Source: Bacteroidota bacterium (lineage in GTDB: Bacteria > Bacteroidota > Bacteroidia > Chitinophagales > Chitinophagaceae). From it: DNA of 5,134 nt. Location of the stretch: assembly GCA_023440945.1 (NCBI GenBank), contig JAEZRL010000147.1:1-5134 (forward strand), given 5' to 3'. Under the pieces are notes generated by a model. The model did no database searches and was not told the DNA's origin. It worked only from the letters and a program-made list of their open reading frames with translations. Position 1 is the stretch's first letter. Each line of letters opens with the position of its first letter. Position numbers and translations under genes: made by a program. Of the stretch, positions 1-5,134 are shown piece by piece.

Positions 1-50
1 ATATTAATCCCATCTACATCAACACAACAAGTACATCCTTCCTGCTCAAT

Positions 51-117
51 AGCCTTACCAAACGTACAAGAGTGCGACGCAACGGAAGCTTAATGGATGC
101 ACTGCACCATGGCTCCT
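51..117 (+). repeat. Dispersed intergenic repeat, diverged copy A
   Basis: This stretch resembles two other intergenic segments of the window (1861-1931 minus, 2112-2173 plus). Shared blocks with the 1861-1931 copy, in order, are TTACC, AACGTACAAG, a GAC.CAAC block, AAGC, and GGCTC followed by an A-rich tail. It lies just beyond the stop codon of the acetate transporter, in the opposite orientation. Bases 1-50 hold nothing I can recognise. A ten-A run at 131-140 directly abuts the transporter stop; on the transcribed strand it gives a T run, but no convincing hairpin precedes it, so I do not call a terminator. The copy is clearly more diverged than the other two, and its boundaries are approximate. 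Confidence 0.5.
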
Positions 118-140
118 AAAAAATAATTTCAAAAAAAAAA

Positions 141-731
141 TCAAGGTGCGCCAACGGGTAAAACCGTTTTACCATACACTTCGTTTAGAACACTTGCCAT
201 AGCACCGTAAAAGGCAATGAGGCCGCAAACAATTCCTTCGTAACCTGCAAAGGTGTGGATGGACGCATTGCCTGTAAAAGCTCCGGCTGCGAGCAAAAAG
301 AATAAAATAGTAAGCGTAAAAAAAATAAGTTGTAATACCCGTGTGAATTTGAAGGTGGCGAAAAACATGAACAGCGTAAATAATCCCCACATAAAAAGAT
401 ACCAGCCTAAACCTGTTTCGCTGGGTGCATAAGCAGAACCGAAAGTTGTTTTGGGTATCAGCCAGGTGGCTACCAATGTTAACCAGAATACGCCGTAAGA
501 AGTAAAGGCTGTGGCGCCAAAAGTGTTGTTCTTTTTCCATTCCTGTATGCCTGCAATTACCTGTGCGATGCCGCCCATAAAAATGCCCATGCCCATTATC
601 ATGGAGTTGAGTTCGAAGAAACCTACGTTGTGAATGTTGAGTAAAACGGTTGTCATTCCAAAGCCTAAAAGACCGAGTGGGGCAGGGTTGGCAGTTGTGT
701 CCTTAATAACCAGTGTGTTGTCTGATATCAT
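141..731 (-). CDS. satP: Acetate/succinate-proton symporter, SatP (GPR1/FUN34/YaaH) family
   Basis: Inner-membrane protein of 196 residues, close to the 188 of E. coli SatP. The family signature NPAPLGLLGF sits at residues 15-24, at the entry of the first membrane helix, and FGATAFTSYGVFWLTL at 71-86 matches the conserved third-helix region. Six hydrophobic segments are visible, near residues 17-32, 42-61, 77-93, 111-127, 137-152 and 163-181, the expected six-helix topology. Known members carry acetate and succinate with protons through an oligomeric channel-like assembly. The ATG at 729-731 is chosen because it leaves the usual short polar N-terminus before the signature; later Met codons would remove it. 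It lies 177 bp downstream of fabD on the same strand. No Bacteroidota-type TAnnTTTG promoter box is evident just upstream, so it may be reached by read-through from fabD or use a promoter I cannot see. Family assignment is firm; the exact substrate is inferred. Confidence 0.93.
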   Translation of the reverse strand: MISDNTLVIKDTTANPAPLGLLGFGMTTVLLNIHNVGFFELNSMIMGMGIFMGGIAQVIAGIQEWKKNNTFGATAFTSYGVFWLTLVATWLIPKTTFGSAYAPSETGLGWYLFMWGLFTLFMFFATFKFTRVLQLIFFTLTILFFLLAAGAFTGNASIHTFAGYEGIVCGLIAFYGAMASVLNEVYGKTVLPVGAP

Positions 732-790
732 GGCAAGTTTAGTTTTGTATTCTAAAGATTTTGATTTTTTCTGAATACAACAACTAATTC

Positions 791-850
791 TTCGTGAGAA
801 GTGAGATGTAAAACGTGAGAATCTACGTCTGCCGTTTCACTTCTCACGAA
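791..850. repeat. Perfect 14-bp inverted repeat built partly from 7-bp units
   Basis: TTCGTGAGAAGTGA at 791-804 is exactly complementary to TCACTTCTCACGAA at 837-850, separated by 32 bases. A second small stem, ACGT at 813-816 with ACGT at 825-828, lies inside the loop. The left half is also a heptamer array: GTGAGAA (794-800), GTGAGAT (801-807), GTAAAAC (808-814), GTGAGAA (815-821). It sits between fabD and the transporter, so transcripts crossing it in either direction could fold a long hairpin. It lacks a following U-tract on the fabD-transcript side, so a classical intrinsic terminator is not supported. An RNA-stabilising or attenuating hairpin, or a REP-like mobile palindrome, are the alternatives. 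Confidence 0.8.
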
Positions 851-886
851 AGATCTGATAAACTAATTTCTTTTGACAAGACTTCA

Positions 887-910
887 AACTCTTATCAGAG
901 TTCCGAACTC
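887..910 (-). promoter_or_regulatory. Two overlapping small hairpins at the fabD 3' end
   Basis: The plus strand reads AACTCT (887-892), TATC, AGAGTT (897-902), CCG, AACTC (906-910). The middle block can pair with either side, giving a perfect 6-bp stem with a 4-base loop (887-902) or a 5-bp stem with a 3-base loop (898-910). The second includes two bases of the fabD stop codon. A further pairing, TCTGATAA (854-861) with TTATCAGA (892-899), competes with the first. There is no U-run afterwards on the transcribed strand, so the function (3'-end protection, weak termination, or none) is open. Confidence 0.4.
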
Positions 911-1802
911 AACTAACACCATTTGTTGTGACTGATTTATCAATTTTATTCACGAGTCCCTGCAAAACTTTTCCCGGACCAACTTCTGTAAATTCTGTTG
1001 CGCCGTCTGCTATCATGGCCTGCACGCTTTGTGTCCATAAAACGGCGCCTGTAAGCTGTGCGATCAAATTCTTTTTTATTTCGTTTGGATCGGTTACTGG
1101 TGCAGCTACTACATTTTGATAAACCGGACAAACGGGTTCACGAAAGTTTGTAGATTCAATGGCCGCGGATAATTCTTCTTTTGCTGGTTGCATTAACGGG
1201 CTGTGAAAGGCTCCGCCAACAGGTAAAACCAAAGCACGTTTTGCACCTGCAGCTTTTAATCTTTCGCAGGCTGTTTCAACACCTTTTACAGAACCGCTTA
1301 TCACCAATTGACCGGGACAATTAAAATTTGCTGCAACAACAATTTCGCCTGTTTCGGCTTGTATCTCTGCGCATATTGCCACCACTTTCGCGTCTTCCAT
1401 TCCTAACACCGCCGCCATTGATGATGGCCTTAATTCACAGGCTTTTTGCATGGCCTTTGCACGGATGCTAACAAGTTTTAAAGCATCTGTTATTTCCAGT
1501 GTTTGGTTGGCGACAAGGGCAGAAAACTCACCTAATGAATGTCCTGCAACCATATCCGGTTTTGCATCATTCAATGTTTTATAAGCAATAACCGAATGCA
1601 GAAAAACGGCAGGTTGCGTAACCTTTGTTTGCCTTAGCTCTTCATCAGTTCCGCTTAACATTATATCGCTTATTCTAAAGCCAAGAATTTCATTTGCTTC
1701 TTCAAACAATTTTTTTGCTTCCTCGTTGGAGTTGTATAAGTTTTTACCCATACCGCTGAACTGCGAGCCTTGTCCCGGAAATACAAATGCGTGTTTACCC
1801 AT
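909..1802 (-). CDS. fabD: Malonyl-CoA:acyl carrier protein transacylase
   Basis: Cytosolic enzyme that moves the malonyl group from CoA to holo-ACP, supplying the extender unit for type II fatty acid synthesis. The 297 residues are a normal FabD length. Visible active-site elements, with equivalents in E. coli FabD: GQGSQ at 10-14 (oxyanion-hole glutamine, Q11), the nucleophile elbow GHSLGE at 87-92 with catalytic Ser89, Arg114 that binds the malonyl carboxylate, GAFHSPLM at 197-204 with catalytic His200, and Gln249. The C-terminal EVGPGKVL (273-280) is also typical. All catalytic residues are present, so it should be active. The start at 1800-1802 puts the GQGSQ motif at the usual distance from the N-terminus; no clear Shine-Dalgarno precedes it, as expected in Bacteroidota. 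It appears to begin its own transcription unit, because upstream lies repeat-rich gene-free DNA. The acetate transporter follows on the same strand after 177 bp. Confidence 0.97.
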   Translation of the reverse strand: MGKHAFVFPGQGSQFSGMGKNLYNSNEEAKKLFEEANEILGFRISDIMLSGTDEELRQTKVTQPAVFLHSVIAYKTLNDAKPDMVAGHSLGEFSALVANQTLEITDALKLVSIRAKAMQKACELRPSSMAAVLGMEDAKVVAICAEIQAETGEIVVAANFNCPGQLVISGSVKGVETACERLKAAGAKRALVLPVGGAFHSPLMQPAKEELSAAIESTNFREPVCPVYQNVVAAPVTDPNEIKKNLIAQLTGAVLWTQSVQAMIADGATEFTEVGPGKVLQGLVNKIDKSVTTNGVS

Positions 1803-1821
1803 AGTCTTAAAGTTGAAGCCT

Positions 1822-1829
1822 CAAAATTA
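1822..1829 (-). promoter_or_regulatory. Possible fabD promoter -7 box (TAATTTTG)
   Basis: Read on the minus strand this is TAATTTTG, an exact match to the Bacteroidota -7 consensus TAnnTTTG, about 20 bases before the fabD ATG. Initiation a few bases downstream would leave a leader of roughly 15 bases. I do not see the expected TTTG/TTG -33 element at the usual spacing, and an 8-mer with two free positions in AT-rich DNA can occur by chance, so this is a weak call. Confidence 0.25.
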
Positions 1830-1860
1830 ATTGAATAAGGGCAAGCATTATGGGTGTTTT

Positions 1861-1931
1861 ATTTTTTTATTGAGCCGGCTTCGGTGCTGCTATTTGGCTT
1901 TGGTTGTGTCACTCGCTTGTACGTTCGGTAA
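1861..1931 (-). repeat. Dispersed intergenic repeat, copy B
   Basis: Read on the minus strand it begins TTACCGAACGTACAAG (1931-1916), continues with GAGTGACACAAC (1914-1903), ATAGCAG and GCCGGC, and ends GGCTCAATAA (1876-1867) in an A-rich tail. The 12-base GAGTGACACAAC block, ATAGCAG, GCCGGC and the AATAA tail recur in the same order at 2127-2172 on the other strand. The first block resembles 55-70. It lies upstream of fabD and could affect that gene's promoter region. Small self-complementary parts (AGCCGGCT at 1873-1880) could form hairpins. Confidence 0.65.
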
Positions 1932-1957
1932 TACTATTTCGCAAATGAAACGTACAA
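1917..1957. repeat. 9-bp perfect inverted repeat TTGTACGTT/AACGTACAA
   Basis: TTGTACGTT at 1917-1925 and AACGTACAA at 1949-1957 are perfectly complementary with a 23-base loop. The left arm is the conserved AACGTACAA block of repeat copy B, and the same block occurs in copy A at 61-69. The right arm is therefore a fourth occurrence of this 9-mer, but without the rest of the repeat after it. It may be a remnant of another copy, or an arm of a folded structure at the head of the repeat. Confidence 0.5.
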
Positions 1958-2111
1958 AATGTAACGGAATATCTTAATTATTTTGAATCTACCAATTGGT
2001 GAGGACACCCAACTGATAGGGAAATTGATAAGTAAAACTGCATGCAAGAAGGGGCTTCCAATAAGTTGAGTAATTGCAATAGTAATATGGTTCTTTACAG
2101 ATGAATAAAGA
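1932..2111. other. Unrecognised DNA between the two head-to-head repeat copies
   Basis: Together with its flanking repeats this makes up the gene-free stretch between fabD and the permease remnant (1803-2169). Open frames exist on the minus strand (for example 1934-2167 and 1989-2186), but they run through repeat sequence, overlap each other in different frames, and their translations show no family motif I know. I see no tRNA, no CRISPR-type repetition and no further permease sequence: the missing middle and C-terminal parts of the truncated permease are absent here. It may be the core of a non-autonomous element or decayed sequence. Confidence 0.4.
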
Positions 2112-2304
2112 ACAAGGCGTTGAAGTGAGTGACACAACGATAATGATAGCAGTACGATTGCCGGCAAAATAACTCATCCTGCACATACATCAGTATAACA
2201 AAAGAAACGGCAATACCAATTGATAATCCTGCAATATTGATGAAAGAAAAGACTTTATTCTTCATCAAATTGCGCCAGGCAGATTTAAAATAATTTTTAA
2301 ACAT
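2095..2304 (-). pseudogene. FtsX/MacB-type ABC permease, N-terminal remnant
   Basis: The open frame starts with ATG at 2302-2304 and encodes 69 residues. Residues 1-45 align without gaps to the start of the complete paralogue upstream (28 of 45 identical), covering the cytoplasmic N-terminus (FKSAWRNLMKNK, 6-17) and the first membrane helix (about 19-41), ending in QDEL where relatives read DELSYDRY. From residue 46 (position 2169 and lower) the sequence is dispersed repeat and unknown DNA, and the frame closes at 2095-2097. The periplasmic domains, the other seven helices and both FtsX domains, roughly 750 residues, are lost, so it cannot act as a permease. A single-helix peptide could still be made. 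It follows the intact paralogue by 43 bp, so it was once the third gene of a tandem array. The remnant proper is 2170-2304. Confidence 0.85.
2112..2173 (+). repeat. Dispersed intergenic repeat, copy C, abutting a permease breakpoint
   Basis: It contains CGTTGAAG (2118-2125, compare CGTACAAG in copy B), GAGTGACACAAC (2127-2138), ATAGCAG, GCCGGC (2160-2165) and AAAATAA (2166-2172), the same block order as copy B but in the opposite orientation. Its A/T-rich end falls exactly on the last permease-like codon of the truncated gene, and the residues after that codon in the open frame come from this repeat. This marks the repeat as the site, or a product, of the rearrangement that removed most of that gene. 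Confidence 0.65.
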
Positions 2305-2347
2305 TGACGCATTTATATGGTTTAAATGATTTGCATATTCATGTTTT

Positions 2348-4756
2348 TCATTCCGTTCTCAAACTCTTCACCGGATTCGCTATCGCAGCTTTTATTGCTT
2401 GAAAACTAACAGTTATAAGAGCAATCAAAAAGGCAATAATCCCTGCTAATGCAAAAAACCACCACGCAATATTTATTCTGTATGCATAATCCTGAAGCCA
2501 TTTACCCATTGCGAAAAAAGTTACAGGAACTGCAATAATGAATGCAACCAAGACAAGCGATAAAAATTCTTTAGACACTAATAACAAAACGTTTTGAACA
2601 GAAGCACCGAGTACTTTACGGATACCAATTTCTTTTGTGCGTTGTTCAATTGTAAAGGCTGACAAGCCAAACAAACCAAGAGATGCTATGATGATAGCGA
2701 GAACAGAAAATGCAAAAAATATATTCTGTGTTCTTAATTCACCCGCATAAAGTGCCGCAAATTTTTCATCCAGAAAATTATAATTTAACGGCCCTTGTGG
2801 GTCAAATGAATCCCATTTGGTTTTCAGATCATTCAAAAAACCTGTAACATCATCCGTTTTTATTTTTATGATGATGCCGCCGTAATTGCCTCCAAGCAAC
2901 ATCATTAATGGAGCAATTCTTTGTTTGGCTGATGTATAATGAAAATCATTCATCACGCCAATTACTTTAAATGATTTTTGACCTGAACCTATGATAGTTT
3001 TACCAATAGGATTTGTATTATTCCATCCTAATTCACGTACCGCAGCTTCGTTAATAACAACACCTGCACTGTCTGATCGAAAATCATTTGAAAAATATCT
3101 TCCTTGCTTTATTTCTATTCCAAGTGTTTTTATATAGTCATCATCTACATGATAAATGTTCATGTGAATGTTTGCCCCATTTCCATTTTCATTTACAGGA
3201 TATACTTCTGTTCCATCCATAAAAACATCTCCGGGTATTGATCTTGATATGGATGCAGCAACAACGCGGCTATCTTGTAATACGCTTTGCTTGAACGCAT
3301 CCTGGTTTTTGCCCATCAATCTTGCATCAGGCAAAAACAAAACCTGCTCTTTATTATAACCAAGCTTTTTATTTTGCATATAATGCAATTGCTGGTAAAC
3401 GATAATCGTTGAAATGATAAGCGCAGTCGAAACTAAAAACTGGAAAATGATTAAACCACTTCGTAACGAACTCTTGTTGCGGCCCGTTACTGATGTACCT
3501 TTTAAAACTTTTATTGGATTGAAAGATGATAAAAAGAATGATGGATAAATGCCTGCAACAATTCCAACAAAAAATATTAGTGTAAGGAGTATAAGAATAA
3601 ATTTATAATTCAGCAGGTAACCAATATTTATTTGCTTTCCGGAGAGTTGATTGAAATAAGGAAGTAAAACAAATATTAAAACAACTGCAATCAACATAGC
3701 ACAAAAACTCATTATCACTGATTCTGATAAAAACTGTTTAATCAATTGCAATTTTGCCGACCCCATTACTTTTCTAACGCCAACTTCTTTTGCTCTTTTT
3801 ACAGACCGTGCGATGGAAAGATTGGTAAAGTTTACGCAGGCAAGTAACAATATAAAGATTGCAAGCACCGAAAAAATGTAAACATATTGTATGTCGCCAT
3901 TTGGTTCAATCTCACTTTTAGTATGCGAGTAAAGATGAATATCGGTAAGTGGTTGTAAAGTAAATACAAATGAGTTTATCGACTTTCGTGCTTCAGCTAA
4001 ACTCACACCCATGTCATGTTGTATTTCAGGCACAACATGCTGCTCAACCAACTGCGGAAACTTAGCCTGTAATTTTTCGGGATCAACATTTTTATTCAAT
4101 AACAGATAAGTGTATTCACCAAGATTACTCCATGTTGCATTTGTTGTGCGCCATGTGGTCATACTTAAAAATGCATCAATGTGAAAATGAGAATTGTCAG
4201 GCACTTTATCAAACACACCTGTTACTTTATATAAAGCATCACGCAAACCAACAACTAAAGATTTTCCGACAGGATTTTCATCTCCAAAATATTTTTTTGC
4301 AAAGGCTTTTGAAATGACGATGCTGTTAGGTTGAAGCAGCGCATCTTTATCACTTCCCTGAATTAAAGGAATAGAAAACATTTGTAAAAAATTCGGGCTT
4401 GCAAATGCAAGCTTATCTTCTTTAAATTGCTTGTCGTCATACTTTACAAAATCAGTTGCGGGAGCTAAACGGGTGAAATCTTTTATTTCAGGAAAAGCAT
4501 TTTTCATGCCTTCACCAACTGCATAATCAACATTCGCATAAACAGCTGCATCCCCGTTTCCCGTAACAGATAAATTTACCCGGTAAATATCATTTGCATC
4601 AGCCGCATAACGATCATAACTTAATTCATCATTAACAAAAATGGCAATGAATACAAAACATGTTAAACCAATTGCCAAACCGATAATATTGATGAAAGAA
4701 AATGTTTTATTCTTTATCAAACTTCTCCACGCTGTTTTGAAATAATTGTAGAACAT
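2348..4756 (-). CDS. FtsX-like ABC transporter permease, MacB type, complete
   Basis: Inner-membrane permease of 802 residues with the duplicated layout common in Bacteroidota. Order: cytoplasmic start and first helix (about 19-42), first periplasmic MacB_PCD-like domain (about 43-285), FtsX domain with three helices near 291-311, 345-366 and 385-407, a fifth helix at 435-455 opening the second half, a second periplasmic domain (about 460-675), and a final FtsX domain with helices near 678-700, 731-751 and 766-787. Each FtsX domain has the conserved cytoplasmic coupling motif: RAKEVGVRKVMGS at 321-333 and EQRTKEIGIRKVLGAS at 704-719, which in this family contacts the ATPase. It ends in NPVKSLRTE. 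Relatives work as dimers with a separate LolD/MacB-type ATPase to export peptides or lipids or to transmit force; no ATPase is in this window and the substrate is unknown. It lies 76 bp after one paralogue and 43 bp before a truncated one, suggesting a shared transcript. The start at 4754-4756 matches the MFxNYFK start of the remnant. Confidence 0.93.
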   Translation of the reverse strand: MFYNYFKTAWRSLIKNKTFSFINIIGLAIGLTCFVFIAIFVNDELSYDRYAADANDIYRVNLSVTGNGDAAVYANVDYAVGEGMKNAFPEIKDFTRLAPATDFVKYDDKQFKEDKLAFASPNFLQMFSIPLIQGSDKDALLQPNSIVISKAFAKKYFGDENPVGKSLVVGLRDALYKVTGVFDKVPDNSHFHIDAFLSMTTWRTTNATWSNLGEYTYLLLNKNVDPEKLQAKFPQLVEQHVVPEIQHDMGVSLAEARKSINSFVFTLQPLTDIHLYSHTKSEIEPNGDIQYVYIFSVLAIFILLLACVNFTNLSIARSVKRAKEVGVRKVMGSAKLQLIKQFLSESVIMSFCAMLIAVVLIFVLLPYFNQLSGKQINIGYLLNYKFILILLTLIFFVGIVAGIYPSFFLSSFNPIKVLKGTSVTGRNKSSLRSGLIIFQFLVSTALIISTIIVYQQLHYMQNKKLGYNKEQVLFLPDARLMGKNQDAFKQSVLQDSRVVAASISRSIPGDVFMDGTEVYPVNENGNGANIHMNIYHVDDDYIKTLGIEIKQGRYFSNDFRSDSAGVVINEAAVRELGWNNTNPIGKTIIGSGQKSFKVIGVMNDFHYTSAKQRIAPLMMLLGGNYGGIIIKIKTDDVTGFLNDLKTKWDSFDPQGPLNYNFLDEKFAALYAGELRTQNIFFAFSVLAIIIASLGLFGLSAFTIEQRTKEIGIRKVLGASVQNVLLLVSKEFLSLVLVAFIIAVPVTFFAMGKWLQDYAYRINIAWWFFALAGIIAFLIALITVSFQAIKAAIANPVKSLRTE

Positions 4757-4799
4757 TGTCTTGACCTGAATTTTATGATTGATTGATTACCTTATTTTT

Positions 4800-4827
4800 T
4801 ATTCACTATTGATTATTCACCATTCAC
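4800..4827 (-). repeat. Heptamer tandem repeat between permease genes
   Basis: Read on the minus strand, four consecutive 7-base units occur: GTGAATG, GTGAATA, ATCAATA, GTGAATA. They lie in the 76-bp spacer between the partial and the complete permease. A short GATT tetramer run (4777-4788) lies beside them. The unit resembles the GTGAGAA units at 794-821. I see no TAnnTTTG promoter box or terminator in this spacer. Confidence 0.65.
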
Positions 4828-4832
4828 TTTTT

Positions 4833-5134
4833 TCATTCCGTTCTTAAACTCTTCACCGGGTTTGAAATTGCCGCTTTTATCGCCTGGAAGCTTATAGTAA
4901 ATAATGCAATGAATACAGCCGTTGCGCCAGCGAGTATAAAGGCCCACCAGTTTATATTAATTCGGTAAGCAAAATCGAGCAGCCACTTATGCATAAAAAA
5001 CCAGGCTACAGGTGCCGCTATTATAAAAGATAAGAATACCAGTTTTAAAAAATCTGTTGATAAAAGATTCACAATACTTGTAACAGAAGCACCCATTACC
5101 TTACGGATACCTATTTCCTTGGTACGTTGTATAG
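4833..5134 (-). CDS. FtsX-like ABC transporter permease, C-terminal part (runs off the window)
   Basis: The reading frame is open to the right window edge, so the true start lies outside; the Met at 5094-5096 is internal. The visible 99 residues begin with IQRTKEIGIRKVMGAS, the cytoplasmic coupling motif of the last FtsX domain. Two membrane helices follow (in this fragment about residues 28-48 and 63-83), and the protein ends in AAISNPVKSLRTE. It aligns end to end with residues 704-802 of the complete permease downstream, and the last nine residues are identical. It is evidently the first visible gene of a tandem permease array; its stop is 76 bp from the next start. Function and substrate are as uncertain as for its neighbour. 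Confidence 0.92.
   Translation of the reverse strand, partial: IQRTKEIGIRKVMGASVTSIVNLLSTDFLKLVFLSFIIAAPVAWFFMHKWLLDFAYRININWWAFILAGATAVFIALFTISFQAIKAAISNPVKSLRTE

Larger units (their letters stand above)
1867..2172. mobile_element. Possible non-autonomous (MITE-like) element bounded by inverted repeats
   Basis: Repeat copies B and C lie head to head, so the 306-bp segment has imperfect terminal inverted repeats: 48 bases at the left (1867-1914) against 46 at the right (2127-2172), with about 34 identical positions by hand alignment and one 2-base gap. The right end coincides with the point where homology of the truncated permease stops. No transposase is encoded. I could not find a target-site duplication, and the missing remainder of the permease is not present on the left side, so simple insertion is not enough; a deletion or recombination between repeats would be needed. 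It could equally be two independent repeat copies. Confidence 0.33.

Noticed and set aside
1..93. Plus-strand open frame entering from the left edge and ending TAA at 91-93
   Set aside because: About half of it is the dispersed repeat copy A and its translation matches no family I recognise. It could be the tail of an upstream gene running into the repeat, but 30 codons at an edge are not enough to call.
131..140. Ten-A run next to the transporter stop as an intrinsic terminator for the minus strand
   Set aside because: A terminator needs a GC-rich stem directly upstream of the U run. Here the upstream sequence is the end of the coding region, with no evident stem.
794..850. CRISPR-like array
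   Set aside because: The repeats are 7 bp with no spacers of constant length, and no cas genes are present.
928..1131. Open frames of about 60 codons on both strands inside the fabD 3' half
   Set aside because: Shadows of fabD, whose frame carries all catalytic motifs.
1934..2186. Overlapping minus-strand open frames of 77 and 65 codons
   Set aside because: They lie in different frames over repeat copy C and unrecognised DNA, show no motif, and overlap the remnant permease frame.
3168..3359. Plus-strand open frame inside the complete permease
   Set aside because: Antisense shadow of a well-supported membrane protein gene; no family features. The same applies to the plus-strand frame at 4132-4317.
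5094..5096. ATG as the start of an 87-residue protein
   Set aside because: The frame continues upstream to the window edge as the conserved IQRTKEIGIRKV motif, so this Met is internal to a longer permease.

Overview
The window reads as a chromosomal segment of a Bacteroidota species, most likely close to the Chitinophagaceae. Three things point there: the moderately low GC content, tandem MacB/FtsX-type permeases of the kind that are abundant in that phylum, and genes without clear Shine-Dalgarno sequences. All recognisable genes lie on the minus strand, so transcription runs from the right edge to the left. No confident plus-strand gene was found.

Layout in the direction of transcription (right to left). 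First comes the C-terminal 99 residues of an FtsX-type ABC transporter permease, cut by the right window edge (4833-5134). After a 76-bp gap holding a 7-bp tandem repeat comes a complete 802-residue paralogue (2348-4756). After 43 bp there is a third paralogue of which only the first 44-45 residues survive (about 2170-2304). Its homology stops exactly where a dispersed repeat begins. A gene-free stretch of about 370 bp (1803-2169) follows, with two head-to-head copies of that repeat (1861-1931 minus, 2112-2173 plus) around about 180 bp of unrecognised DNA. Next is fabD, malonyl-CoA:ACP transacylase (909-1802). A 177-bp spacer with a strong palindrome and heptamer repeats leads to a SatP/GPR1-FUN34-YaaH acetate transporter (141-731). 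A third, diverged copy of the dispersed repeat lies at the left edge (about 51-117).

How the genes work together. The permeases form a tandem paralogue array whose ATPase partner is not in the window; they probably belong to a MacB-like exporter or mechanotransmission system of unknown substrate. FabD supplies malonyl-ACP for fatty acid synthesis, and SatP moves acetate/succinate with protons. Their adjacency could link acetate uptake to acyl-chain synthesis, but the spacer between them makes a true operon uncertain.

The protein-coding genes are ordinary. The unusual content is non-coding: a three-copy dispersed repeat family, one pair of which makes a possible non-autonomous element at the breakpoint of a truncated permease, and two intergenic heptamer arrays that share a GTGARNN-like unit.
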